NCBI GenBank assembly: GCA_026210745.1
Contig: CP110632.1
Location: 434,001-498,000, forward strand
From: Exobasidium rhododendri
Lineage: Eukaryota; Basidiomycota; Exobasidiomycetes; Exobasidiales; Exobasidiaceae
Direction of reading: 5' to 3'
Length of the DNA stretch: 64,000 nucleotides
This document shows positions 41,704 through 50,485 of the stretch, piece by piece; the stretch's first letter is position 1; every line of letters starts with the position of its first letter. The position numbers and the translations under genes are program-made. Under the pieces are notes generated by a model that saw only the letters and a program-made list of their open reading frames with translations, had not been told where the DNA came from and did no database searches.

Positions 41704-42159
41704 ATGAAGTTTTTCTTTAGCTACAGCGTGTTTATCACTGCATTACTACTCTTCTTAAGGCGAGTGCTGAACGCAGTCACTCCCATCAAAGAGCCGCCTT
41801 TCTCACGCTGACGTGCGCTAACATACTCTCTTCTCCTCACTTACATTTACAGCATCCACGCAACACAAGCTAGTCCAATCCCTCGAGCATCTCAGATCGA
41901 CGGACTGGAGTTCCAGTTGAGAGACCCAGTGGTGCCCAAAGGAACGAAGCCTGTCACTGGACTTCCCCCTGCTGACCCGGACGGCGACGGGCTTGAAAAT
42001 GATACGAGAAGATTTCAAAAATCAGGCAAGAAGAAATCACTTGGTCGCAAGACTAAGGAACTCTTCGGACACATGGGTTACAATGCACTATACAATGCTA
42101 ATACGATCGCTTACTATGCCAAGAAGTGGGGCAAGGCGGCGAATCCTGCCGATTGGTAG
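41704..42159 (+). CDS. Small secreted protein A of tandem array, Kex2-type propeptide candidate
   Basis: Exon 1 41704-41759 encodes the signal peptide (hydrophobic residues 3-18); exon 2 41853-42159; 120 aa in total. The intron begins GC rather than GT (phase 2, 93 nt), but its place equals the GT introns of the neighbouring copies. After the junction comes His-Ala-Thr-Gln-Ala-Ser-Pro-Ile-Pro, an acidic Pro-Asp-Gly-Asp-Gly-Leu-Glu-Asn stretch, Arg71-Arg72 (Kex2-like site), then a basic segment with Gly-Lys-Lys-Lys and Gly-Arg-Lys, ending KKWGKAANPADW. No cysteine in the mature part. Unknown family; I recognise no homologue outside this array. Confidence 0.7.
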
Positions 42160-42214
42160 AGCTTGTCGCAGCGTCCAGTTGAGGGCCCCTTTTGTGTATC
42201 CCGTACACTCTCGA

Positions 42215-42610
42215 ATAGAATCACATCATCGCTCCCTCACCGTTCTTCTCGACCGTCTCCTGCTTACTAATGCTTCCTACTCATGCTTCGGAAGGCCGGT
42301 TGCGAATGGTCACTGCTGAGAAAATCACCACGATGCTGGCTGTCTTAACACACCTCTTGAAGCGCACCAGTGTGAGCGCCACACTCACCCTTCCCACGGT
42401 CCTTGCCAACTCAGATATCAGAGGCAGTCATAACACTGCACTTGAGCGCCAGTCTGCAGCATTATATGACGCCGACCTTGCCAAACGCCCTCGCAGCGCA
42501 ATATGCCTCTGTCGCTCCAGTGCGTGAGAAAGCAACGCCGAGTGCGAGCGATCACTCCGCTTGCAATTATGTGCTGGGAGGCCAGGCATTGACCTTGATA
42601 TAGGACTATC
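42215..42610 (+). pseudogene. Decayed copy B of the small secreted-protein gene
   Basis: The stretch 42215-42272 aligns with exon 1 of copy C but the start codon is ATA and the splice donor GT is CT. An acceptor CAG ends at 42370, and the following frame reads Ser-Ala-Thr-Leu-Thr-Leu-Pro...Ala-Leu-Glu-Arg-Gln-Ser-Ala, parallel to copy C (His-Ala-Thr-Leu-Ala-Leu-Pro...Ser-Leu-Glu-Arg-Arg-Ser-Ala), with the dibasic site changed. The frame stops at 42527 before the C-terminal segment; DNA resembling the C-terminal coding end of copy C persists near 42580-42606. Two independent disabling losses indicate a pseudogene. Confidence 0.6.
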
Positions 42611-42813
42611 ACGACAGATACGCCTCCCGATGATTGGATCTAATGTGGCTTCACCTTCTATCCCTCAAGATATAAGAAGTGTGGCCATGAAATTGCCAAG
42701 CAATCCATTTCTGCCTCATTCACATCTTCTCCACTGTCCCACTCATATTAGCAAACACTTCCTTGCCACAACTACACTCTGTTCCATCTCCCTTTGCAAT
42801 CTCATTCGACGGC

Positions 42814-43135
42814 ATGAAGATCACCTTCGACTATTTCACCTTTTTGACCGCTATTCTGCTGCTCTCATGGTCAGTGAAGTCTAAAGCGTCGCGCGTAGCT
42901 TCTTGACGCAGCAAGCTTACAAATTCATGTTTCCCTTCTCAACCTCCCAAGCAGTGTCCACGCAACGCTTGCACTTCCAGTCTCTACCGAGGCAGTCGCT
43001 ACGAATTCTCTTGAGCGTAGGAGCGCAGTCACTGTATCGGCCGTCTACCTTGCGAATAAAGACGGCAAGTCTGATTCTGCGATTACGAGGTGGTTCAAAA
43101 AGATTGGTAAGGCATTGAACCCAGCCAATTGGTAA
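42814..43135 (+). CDS. Small secreted protein C of tandem array, Kex2-type propeptide candidate
   Basis: Exon 1 42814-42869 (56 nt, same length as in copy A), GT-AG intron of 85 nt, phase 2, exon 2 42955-43135; 78 aa. Signal peptide is hydrophobic residues 7-18 ending Leu-Leu-Leu-Ser-Cys, then His-Ala-Thr-Leu-Ala-Leu-Pro. Arg40-Arg41 is a dibasic site after Leu-Glu; the 37-residue remainder ends with Arg-Trp-Phe-Lys-Lys-Ile-Gly-Lys-Ala-Leu-Asn-Pro-Ala-Asn-Trp. The tail has net positive charge and alternates hydrophobic and Lys positions, like an amphipathic helix. No Cys after the cleavage region. Function unknown: antimicrobial peptide, signalling peptide or effector are possibilities. Confidence 0.7.
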
Positions 43136-43693
43136 GGCTCTTCCCTCGAGTCGCTCATACGACCGTGTCACTCATGTAAAGTACATAGTCCTATCATGGA
43201 AAGAGGTTTTGTTGCACCTACAGGTCTGAATGTTCATCATGCTTCCTCTTTATTTGTAGCTCAGCTGCCCCTCTTGAACCCCTCCTCCTTCTGATCTTGT
43301 TGCAATATAGACTCAGACAAAGACGCAATCGGCGCTACTCTGCCCCAAGTGCCTGTGTGGGAACTTTGAGCTTTACCTTGAGAACATACGCCGAACTTTG
43401 ATATTCAGTCGACGTCTCCTAGAATTCCACGACCAGGAACGCCGTCACACGCCATGCCTTTTCGAGGGCGTCACAGAGCCTTGCGAGGTTGAATGACTTA
43501 AAATGAGGGCCGTCAAAGAAGTCATAAAGAGAAGACAGAGAGCAAAGGGGTCACGTACATACACCTACAATTCTGCCTTCCCTTGAACCTCCTGACTGTG
43601 CTCATCCTCGGAACGGATTCCGTCATTTATCTCGCTAACTCTACCCTGCTGTTTTAGAGACATCATTTCCTCTTCGCCTTCAACACGATCAAG
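43136..43693. other. Intergenic between copies C and D
   Basis: 558 bp. No frame resembling the array proteins; ordinary mixed sequence with a pyrimidine-rich end before copy D. Confidence 0.35.
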
Positions 43694-44064
43694 ATGAATC
43701 TCACTTGCTTCATAAATCCCATCTTCGCCGCCTTATTGCTCCTATGGTGAGTGCCGAGTATATGCTAGACAACAAGATTATGCTTCTCATCTCCTGTCTT
43801 GACTCGTGCGTGTGAAGCGTTGGTGACTGCCTGTCTAGTCCAATTCCCTACGATGCAGTGGGCGAGATGAAAACGCGGGCTGCTGCATCAATTGATAGTC
43901 AACAATCAAAGGAAAGATTGTCCTCCAGCCCCATCCCACCGAGCAGCCTAGGCAAGCGTAACCCTCTCCCTTCGCCCCTCATCTTGCCGTTCGTGGCAGT
44001 CAAATGGCCGCTGCGTGGGCCTGACAAAGAACGAGAGCCGAAGCCTGTAGAGCTTTGTCCATGA
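43694..44064 (+). CDS. Small secreted protein D of tandem array, diverged
   Basis: Exon 1 43694-43746 (53 nt), GT-AG intron of 92 nt, phase 2, exon 2 43839-44064; 92 aa. Signal peptide ends Ala-Ala-Leu-Leu-Leu-Leu-Cys, the junction creates Cys exactly as in copy C, and the next residues are Pro-Ile-Pro as after the signal peptide of copy A. A Leu-Gly-Lys-Arg site lies mid-protein, and the tail is Lys-Trp-Pro-Leu-Arg-Gly then Pro/Glu/Lys-rich to Glu-Leu-Cys-Pro. Same orientation, intron phase and position as A and C, but the C-terminal Asn-Pro-Ala-x-Trp is absent. Membership of the family rests on gene structure more than on sequence. Confidence 0.55.
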
Positions 44065-44365
44065 CAATGCCGAAGTAGACACTCTGCCTGTTGCGACTAC
44101 CTTTTCTTCATCTCTACTATCATCATCATACATTGACTTCACGCTCCCCTCTTCAACGCGCCTCACACCGCGTCGCGACAGTGGAGGTCATCCGCAAAAC
44201 CTTAAAGGTGGAGGTCATCACGGTATGGCCGATCCGAAGGGAAGACAGATATGCAGCACCGTCCCTCCCCCCGGCCTGTAGACAGGCATGCTCAAAACCT
44301 CCTCCTCACTTTCCACTCACTTCTTCCCAAACTTGTCTTCCCGCCAGCATCTGACGGCACGAACA
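44065..44365. other. Intergenic, array end to cupin gene
   Basis: 301 bp. The 12-mer GTGGAGGTCATC occurs twice (near 44180 and 44208). No gene. Confidence 0.35.
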
Positions 44366-44773
44366 ATGTCGCACTACGGCGCCACTGCAGTAATCAAGAT
44401 AGGCGAGCAAGCCAACGCGACGATCAAAGGCGAGAAAGTCTTTTCAGGCGAAGTGTTCGTCTCCATGATTCATAAGCAAGATGACTACTCTGTCGCAAGC
44501 GTGGCATTCAGTCCAGGAGCACGTACGTTCTGGCACACACACGGGAACGGTCAGATCCTCCAGGTAACGTCAGGCTCTGGCTGGGTCGGCGAAAAGAACA
44601 AGGCCGCTCAACGTATCAAAGCCGGAGATCTGGTCGTGTGTCCGAAAGGGGTTCCACACTGGCATGGGTCCGACAAAGATAGCATCATGGTACACACTGC
44701 CATAACGCATGGATCGGTCGATTGGCAGCAAGAAGTCACCGAAGAGGAGGTCTCCAAGAGTCAAGCATCGTGA
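44366..44773 (+). CDS. Small single-domain cupin, bacterial GrMNL/TM1287-like
   Basis: Intronless, 135 aa. Cupin motif 1 is Pro-Gly-Ala-Arg-Thr-Phe-Trp-His-Thr-His-Gly-Asn-Gly-Gln, giving His-x-His-x3-Gln instead of the common Glu as third metal ligand; motif 2 is Pro-Lys-Gly-Val-Pro-His-Trp-His-Gly. The His-His-Gln-His set and the Trp-Gln-Gln-Glu-Val-Thr-Glu-Glu-Glu ending match bacterial Mn/metal cupins such as Granulicella hydroxynitrile lyase and relatives. It lacks introns although neighbouring genes have them. Substrate unknown. The start at 44366 is chosen because the upstream in-frame extension is not family-like. Bacterial origin by transfer is possible. Confidence 0.85.
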   Translation: MSHYGATAVIKIGEQANATIKGEKVFSGEVFVSMIHKQDDYSVASVAFSPGARTFWHTHGNGQILQVTSGSGWVGEKNKAAQRIKAGDLVVCPKGVPHWHGSDKDSIMVHTAITHGSVDWQQEVTEEEVSKSQAS

Positions 44774-45591
44774 GACCAAGTGGAAATCACACCATCAGTA
44801 GCATGAGAGAAATATGGACACTCTGTTCTGTGGCCGGAACGGAAGCGTGTCTCCCTTGAGGTCGTATGGAGAGGAGTCCCTATCGCGATGGTATCTAAAA
44901 TGGCCTGCATTGAGTAGTGGTAAGACAGTGACAACGTTCACGATGTACACGCGCACGTAATTCGTCTAAATGCTTATTTCTCGGGGTTCCGCGCCTAATG
45001 TCTTTACGAGGCAAGATCTCCGCCCAGGATCTATATTACCTAAGGGCGAGCGTGAGTCTATCGAGTGATTTGGAATTGCATAAAGCTCGTTGCCAATCCA
45101 ACGGCATTGCAAAAGGTCGCTTCCCCGCTAAAGAGGTGACATAAGGGCACGGCAGAGATACTTTAAATTCAAATGGTAGATAATCTATCTTTTTAAGAAC
45201 TCTGAATAACGGTAAAGGGTCCTTGCAAAGATTGCACGATTGTTAACTTTTTAAATACTTGCATCACTTCATTCTATTTCCTTTGTCTTGCTTCTCTCGG
45301 CGTGCCAAGGTGGCATTCTGCGATGTTTCGACGAGAATACAAACAGTCCCGAAGTGAGGATAATGAAAGAAGAGGTGACGAGGGGCCAAGACTAGCCAAG
45401 ACTAGCGATGGTAAGAACTAGATTGGCCGGAGTAGAGTGGGCAGGAGCGAGCGGCGGGAGGAGGACGGGGCTGTGGGTGGTACTATGGAGGAGGGTTTCC
45501 TCTGAGGAGGGACATCCTCCTGCCTTACTTGCCACCCCGTCCCACAAGAAGAGAGAACGGAGACAAGGTGAGGGTGTGACAGAGAACGACG
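44774..45591. other. Intergenic, cupin to KRE6
   Basis: 818 bp. No coding-like frame; AT-rich around 45165-45280, GA-rich from 45340 to 45590. Confidence 0.35.
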
Positions 45592-47436
45592 ATGAGCAAC
45601 TACAACGCCGTTCCAAGCACCGAGCGGTCATCCTCGCCACAGACGACACTCAGAGACAGCCGCAATAGCCAAAGTCTGAAGGGACTTGGCGCTGTAGATG
45701 GCAAAGAATACGGTCCGTATGGCAGCCTGAATCGTCGCTTTCAGATCTCACCAAGCCCGGCATCGAGCGTCAGGGATGAGCAAAAGAGTGGCAGTTCAGG
45801 GAGTACGAGGGCGGAAAGGCAGATGCCCAAAGGCAAGATGAATCAGAGCGTGGTCGTCAACATCAAGGAGAGAGAGCTCGACGACAAGTTGCACGATCTG
45901 GAAGGTGCAGATGAACACTCACGCAGTGTCTCGTGCCGTGGACTGCTGAACGTTTTTACGCTCACGATATTGGTGCTTGGTCTGTTGATGCTTTTCGCCG
46001 GCTATCCAATCCTTCATGAGATCTACAAGACTAGAGACAGCAATAGAGGCGCCTTCAACATCGGAGGGACCAATGGGACAGGCCAGGTACCTCGGCTCTC
46101 TGCTCTTCGAACACTCATAGATCCGGATACACCCTCGTCTGCTCAAACGTGGATTTCTCCCGTTCATGACACGACTCTTGAATTGCAATTCTCAGACGAA
46201 TTCGAGGTGGAAGGGCGTACCTTCTGGCCAGGTGATGATCAGTTCTTCACGGCTCAGGATTTGTGGTATGGCGCTACGTCTGATCTGGAGTGGTACTCGC
46301 CCGAAAACATCAACACCACGGATGGAGCACTTGTCATCACGATGACCGATATCCCCTCTCACAACCTCAATTTCCAATCAGGAATGCTTCAAAGTTGGAA
46401 TCAGCTCTGCTTCCAAGGGGGCTACATTGAGTTCTCCATCATTCAACCAGGCTCGCACACCACTCAAGGATACTGGCCTGGCGCGTGGATCATGGGGAAC
46501 TTGGGCAGACCCGGACATCTTGCCACTACCGATGGTATGTGGCCTTACTCTTACCAAGGCTGTGACACGGGAATCCGGGAAAATCAAACAGACGCTCAGG
46601 GTGGTCCAGTCGGTGCAGTGGACTCGACGGCACCGTATGCTGACAAGGGCCAAATCTCTAAGTTGCCTGGCATGAGAACTCCTTCATGCACCTGCAGTGG
46701 CGGGGATCATCCGGGACCCAATGTCAATGTAGGCAGAAGTGCACCTGAGATCGACGCTCTAGAAGCGCAAATTCAGCGGAAGGACGGAGTTGCTAATGGT
46801 TATGCAAGTCAAAGCTTCCAAGTGGCCCCCTTTGACGAAGCATATCAATTTGTTGAGACTGCCCCTGCCACTGTCATTTACAACACCACAGGCACGGCAA
46901 TCAACACCTATCAAGGAGGACCATACCAACAGGCTGTTTCTGCGGTTGCTCTCGTTCCTCAACGAGGGTTTGACGACTATCCCGACATCACAAGTAACAA
47001 GTGGGTGACGTACGGAATCGAGTATGAGCCGGATTACGACAGCAACGGAGGAGGCTACATCACTTGGTACGTCGACGGCCAAGCAACATGGACAATCACA
47101 GGAGCAGCACTAGCCCCCTCCCCCTCGATGGAAATCGGACAAAGGAACATTCCTGCTGAACCCATGTCGATCATCATGAATTTGGGCATATCACCAGGCT
47201 TCCAAAGCATCGATTTCGATCCAGAAACAGGAGTGAACTTTCCCGCTACAATGAAGTTTGACTACGTCAGATTATACCAACAAGCAGGAATGGAAAAGCT
47301 GTCTTGTGATCCTGTTGACCATCCAACGAAAGATTACATTGCTCGCCACGAGAACGCTTACATGAATGCTAACCTTACAACGTGGGTAGACGCAGGCTAT
47401 CAATTCCCGAGAAATCGAGAGACTGGAGGTTGTTGA
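45592..47436 (+). CDS. KRE6: Beta-glucan synthesis-associated protein KRE6/SKN1 (GH16-like)
   Basis: Intronless, 614 aa type II membrane protein needed for beta-1,6-glucan of the cell wall. A cytosolic Ser-rich tail precedes a single membrane anchor (about 120-145). The luminal domain is the GH16-like SKN1 fold: Phe-Ser-Asp-Glu-Phe-Glu-Val-Glu-Gly-Arg-Thr-Phe, Asp-Leu-Glu-Trp-Tyr, Gln-Gly-Tyr-Trp-Pro-Gly-Ala-Trp-Ile-Met-Gly-Asn-Leu-Gly-Arg-Pro, Cys-Asp-Thr-Gly, Ser-Ala-Pro-Glu-Ile-Asp-Ala-Leu-Glu and Phe-Asp-Tyr-Val-Arg-Leu-Tyr-Gln near the end. Full length. Confidence 0.95.
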   Translation: MSNYNAVPSTERSSSPQTTLRDSRNSQSLKGLGAVDGKEYGPYGSLNRRFQISPSPASSVRDEQKSGSSGSTRAERQMPKGKMNQSVVVNIKERELDDKLHDLEGADEHSRSVSCRGLLNVFTLTILVLGLLMLFAGYPILHEIYKTRDSNRGAFNIGGTNGTGQVPRLSALRTLIDPDTPSSAQTWISPVHDTTLELQFSDEFEVEGRTFWPGDDQFFTAQDLWYGATSDLEWYSPENINTTDGALVITMTDIPSHNLNFQSGMLQSWNQLCFQGGYIEFSIIQPGSHTTQGYWPGAWIMGNLGRPGHLATTDGMWPYSYQGCDTGIRENQTDAQGGPVGAVDSTAPYADKGQISKLPGMRTPSCTCSGGDHPGPNVNVGRSAPEIDALEAQIQRKDGVANGYASQSFQVAPFDEAYQFVETAPATVIYNTTGTAINTYQGGPYQQAVSAVALVPQRGFDDYPDITSNKWVTYGIEYEPDYDSNGGGYITWYVDGQATWTITGAALAPSPSMEIGQRNIPAEPMSIIMNLGISPGFQSIDFDPETGVNFPATMKFDYVRLYQQAGMEKLSCDPVDHPTKDYIARHENAYMNANLTTWVDAGYQFPRNRETGGC

Positions 47437-47816
47437 TCTAAAAAGGGGGGCGGGAGGAGGAAAGCAGAGCAGGCACGGGTATTCACCCGAGACGGACAAT
47501 GGTAGTGGCCGATTTGTATTGTATTTTCTTAGATGACGTCGAATGAGACAAAGCTCGCCATATCAGATCTTTCATGGGTGTCGCCTACTTTGCTGTCAGT
47601 TCCCATGTTCGCTGGAATGTGGCTCCTGTTGAGGGTGATGATGGATCGTGTAGCCTGATTTCTCGAAGTCGTCTGAAGTGGAGGGAGAGATTTCGAGGCC
47701 TCCGCGCTTAGCTTACTGATGGACTCCAGCCTTCCCTTCCTCTACCCTTCTCATTGCGCTCTCTGTACTTTTTAGGCCTTCCTGGGCCAGCTGTCCTGTC
47801 TGGTACACTGCTGGCC
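47437..47816. other. Intergenic, KRE6 to F-box gene
   Basis: 380 bp. The frame of the F-box gene is open upstream of its ATG to 47754 but has no Met there. Nothing else seen. Confidence 0.35.
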
Positions 47817-49376
47817 ATGTCTTCTGGTATGATACCGCTGGAAGACTTTGAACATGCCATTGCTCACCTTTCCTTTCTTCCGACTCTCCCGAGCCACGTC
47901 AAGGAAGAAGAGCCGATGCGACCGGTGACAGAGCTGGGACAGAGAGTGAACAAGCAGCCAAGAGTGTATAAGAGCAACAGAACGACACCGCCTTCACTGC
48001 CTTTGGAGATCATCTACATGATAGGTCGTCTTCTGTTCGAGTCGTCTCACTTTTCGAGCCCAGCGTGGCTACTCAACATACAATCCTCCTCTCTGGACGA
48101 CCACAGCATTCAGTCATCGATGCAAGTCGACTTTCGAGCCCTACTCTGTTTCAGTTCATCGTGCAAAGCATTTCGATCACTGCTGGCACCTCTTCTCTGG
48201 AACTCCGTCTATTTTCATCATCCCCGTCATTTTGGCGAATTCGTGCAACTGATGAAGAGGTACAAGTCCATCTCTTCGCCGCTTTCGATGATATCGAGTG
48301 GGTGTATTGGATCGGTACCTGCATATGAGTGGAAGCACGAATTCCCACTGAGACTCGTCAAGGAACTCCACCTTGTCATGCCGCAAAAGTACCCGGGATT
48401 CAACCAGGATCTTCTTGTCAATCTCCTTCGGGACGGAATGAATCACTCCCTTCGACACGTAATATGGGAAGCGGAGGAACTACCAGCTGCGAGCACACTG
48501 AAAGCAATGATAGCGGAAGACTACTACATGACGAGTAAACAAGAGAGGCTTCCTGTTGAAGAGAAAAGTAGACCTCTACTTGGACTAGCTAGCGAGATTG
48601 AAAAGGCGGACATCGTCCAGTGGACCCGAAACAGCCGCGACGGCGAGTCTTTTCCGTCATCAGGTCACCTCCAGTCCAGCAAGGACGTCCCACTGAAAAA
48701 GCGCCGGGGAGGAAATGACAGCACAGGCCTGTCTTCGATAAGCATAAATTGTAAATGCTTCTGGCCAGGACACCCCTTTCTTGGCCAGTTCACAACCCTT
48801 CAGCACATCCAATTCACATATTACGACCTGTTCCTACTACCGCCTCACCTCATCAGCATGCTTGAAAACCTGCAATATCCGCTCTTGACCTTGTCAATGT
48901 CGACGTCCAAAACATCGCTTTTTCATTATCTTCCACTGATCAACTTTGGATGCTTTGATCACCTCGAGGTACTGGATCTATACCCCGTCACACCCGAATA
49001 TCCCCTCCCTCAAGCCATTCGTCGGAGTCGCAAAACACTGAGAGTCCTTCGTCTCGTCTTGGACATCTCTGCCAATTTTGTCAACTTTGACAATCTGTGG
49101 AAGATTCTCACTGGTAGTCCGAGTGGTGTAGGACCAGATCAGGCTCGTGGAGGAGAAGACGTTGATGAAGACGAGGATGGTGGCACTGGTCCGTTGGAAG
49201 CCCTTGAGATACTTCACATTGACCCCATGCCACAACAAAACACTGCTCCCTCCTTTGTCCATTTTATTGAAGCCTGTCCTCGATTGAAGTGGGTGAACGG
49301 CCGGAAGAGTGACACCTTTGCGCCGGGAATGGAGCCAATCAATCCAGACGACATCACCTCAGCAATGTACTTCTAA
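47817..49376 (+). CDS. F-box-like protein
   Basis: Intronless, 519 aa from the ATG at 47817. Residues ~60-130 contain Leu-Pro-Leu-Glu-Ile-Ile-Tyr-Met-Ile-Gly-Arg-Leu-Leu, then Leu-Leu-Cys-Phe-Ser-Ser-Ser-Cys-Lys-Ala-Phe-Arg and Leu-Trp-Asn-Ser-Val-Tyr-Phe, the arrangement of an F-box with an unusual ~35-residue insert between its helices. The rest shows irregular Leu-rich stretches (for example Leu-Glu-Val-Leu-Asp-Leu-Tyr and Leu-Glu-Ile-Leu-His-Ile-Asp-Pro), compatible with a degenerate LRR domain. It would bind Skp1 in an SCF ubiquitin ligase; target unknown. Confidence 0.65.
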   Translation: MSSGMIPLEDFEHAIAHLSFLPTLPSHVKEEEPMRPVTELGQRVNKQPRVYKSNRTTPPSLPLEIIYMIGRLLFESSHFSSPAWLLNIQSSSLDDHSIQSSMQVDFRALLCFSSSCKAFRSLLAPLLWNSVYFHHPRHFGEFVQLMKRYKSISSPLSMISSGCIGSVPAYEWKHEFPLRLVKELHLVMPQKYPGFNQDLLVNLLRDGMNHSLRHVIWEAEELPAASTLKAMIAEDYYMTSKQERLPVEEKSRPLLGLASEIEKADIVQWTRNSRDGESFPSSGHLQSSKDVPLKKRRGGNDSTGLSSISINCKCFWPGHPFLGQFTTLQHIQFTYYDLFLLPPHLISMLENLQYPLLTLSMSTSKTSLFHYLPLINFGCFDHLEVLDLYPVTPEYPLPQAIRRSRKTLRVLRLVLDISANFVNFDNLWKILTGSPSGVGPDQARGGEDVDEDEDGGTGPLEALEILHIDPMPQQNTAPSFVHFIEACPRLKWVNGRKSDTFAPGMEPINPDDITSAMYF

Positions 49377-49861
49377 AAGCAAAAAAAAAACGAAGAGGCA
49401 GCGCGCGCTTTCTCTTCCTTCGCATCAGCACATCTGTATCATCACAACGCATTCAACGCTTTCGGAACCGCAATCTGTACCCGCAATCTGTACAGTCGTC
49501 ATCGACTCAAATCACACTGCCGCCATTCAAATAATTTGCTTTCGGGACGGAAGAAGAGCATCCTACCTTTCTTCTTCCTCCTCTCTCCCCTTTTTGCCGT
49601 GTACGCCGCTTTGCACACAACTACAATTTAATGCACTCTACGATTCCTGCATGGTATCAGGAACGGATCAAATGGAAGGTCTGGAAGTAGAAGGTGTGAT
49701 ACGTTCCCTTGCTCACCGTACGAAAAGAGTTTGCCTTGCCTACAAAGATTCCTCACACTGCGGTAACTTTCCCCTCTGCATTACCCTCATTCCTATCCCG
49801 TATCGATCCCTCACTTCTCTACACTGACACCCTCGCTCATTCGCTCTAGGAGATCGTTGCC
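49377..49861. other. Intergenic, F-box gene to secreted protein
   Basis: 485 bp. Begins with an A10 run (49382-49391), then mixed and C/T-rich sequence. No gene seen. Confidence 0.35.
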
Positions 49862-50428
49862 ATGGTCCGATTCGTTCCTTTCTTCACATTCTTTTTTGTC
49901 TTGGCCTTCAGCACTTTAGTAAAAGCGGGCGAGACTACACTGCCCACAGAACCATCATCTTGCACCCTCACCGCTACAATCTCCCTTCATCCCACTGCGT
50001 CCCTGTCTTTGGCTGCTTTCTTAGGTTCTCTCACCTCCAGCGTCGAGCTCAAGGTCGACGACCAGTCGGTCTGCAAGGCATCGAGCGACATGCCGTTGCC
50101 TCTAGTACACAGCACCGTAGCTCAAAAGGTTTGTGCAGCAGGTGGCTTATCTCTGAATCTTCTCCAAATAAATGCACCTGCTACTATCATAGGAGCCACC
50201 GCCATATCCGCTTTTCTCGAAGTATCTACCCACTTTGAAATCGTCAATGAGCTTACCTACAAAGTGACAAAAGCCAAACTCGCAAAGCCAAAGGTCACTT
50301 GTCGTCTACATGGATTCAAGAAGCCGCAATGTGATTGGACGTACGAGGCTGACTTCGAGTGTCCTGGTGCGGAGAAGAGAATGAAAAAGGAGCTGAGCAA
50401 GGTGAGTGAGGACTTTCGTTGTTGTTGA
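49862..50428 (+). CDS. Secreted protein of unknown function
   Basis: 188 aa if unspliced. Residues 1-22 form a strong signal peptide (Phe-Phe-Thr-Phe-Phe-Phe-Val-Leu-Ala-Phe core, cut likely after Val-Lys-Ala). Six Cys follow before the last ten residues. A Lys-Arg site in Ala-Glu-Lys-Arg sits near residue 173. The end is uncertain: either the frame stops at 50428 (Arg-Cys-Cys) or a 30-nt GTGAGT...CAG intron (50402-50431) is removed and the protein continues to 50485. No family recognised; could be a wall or effector-type protein. Confidence 0.65.
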   Translation: MVRFVPFFTFFFVLAFSTLVKAGETTLPTEPSSCTLTATISLHPTASLSLAAFLGSLTSSVELKVDDQSVCKASSDMPLPLVHSTVAQKVCAAGGLSLNLLQINAPATIIGATAISAFLEVSTHFEIVNELTYKVTKAKLAKPKVTCRLHGFKKPQCDWTYEADFECPGAEKRMKKELSKVSEDFRCC

Positions 50429-50485
50429 CAGCGCGAGACATTGACTAAGACCATGCGTCCCTATTACCAGCCCTTTATATCCTAG

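Noticed and set aside
41330..41707. Possible fifth copy of the secreted-protein gene upstream of copy A.
   Set aside because: No signal-peptide exon, no His-Ala-Thr block and no Asn-Pro-Ala-x-Trp ending were found.
43694..44064. Mating pheromone precursor genes as explanation of the array.
   Set aside because: The proteins have signal peptides, are larger, and lack a C-terminal CaaX box; copy D ends Leu-Cys-Pro, which is not CaaX.
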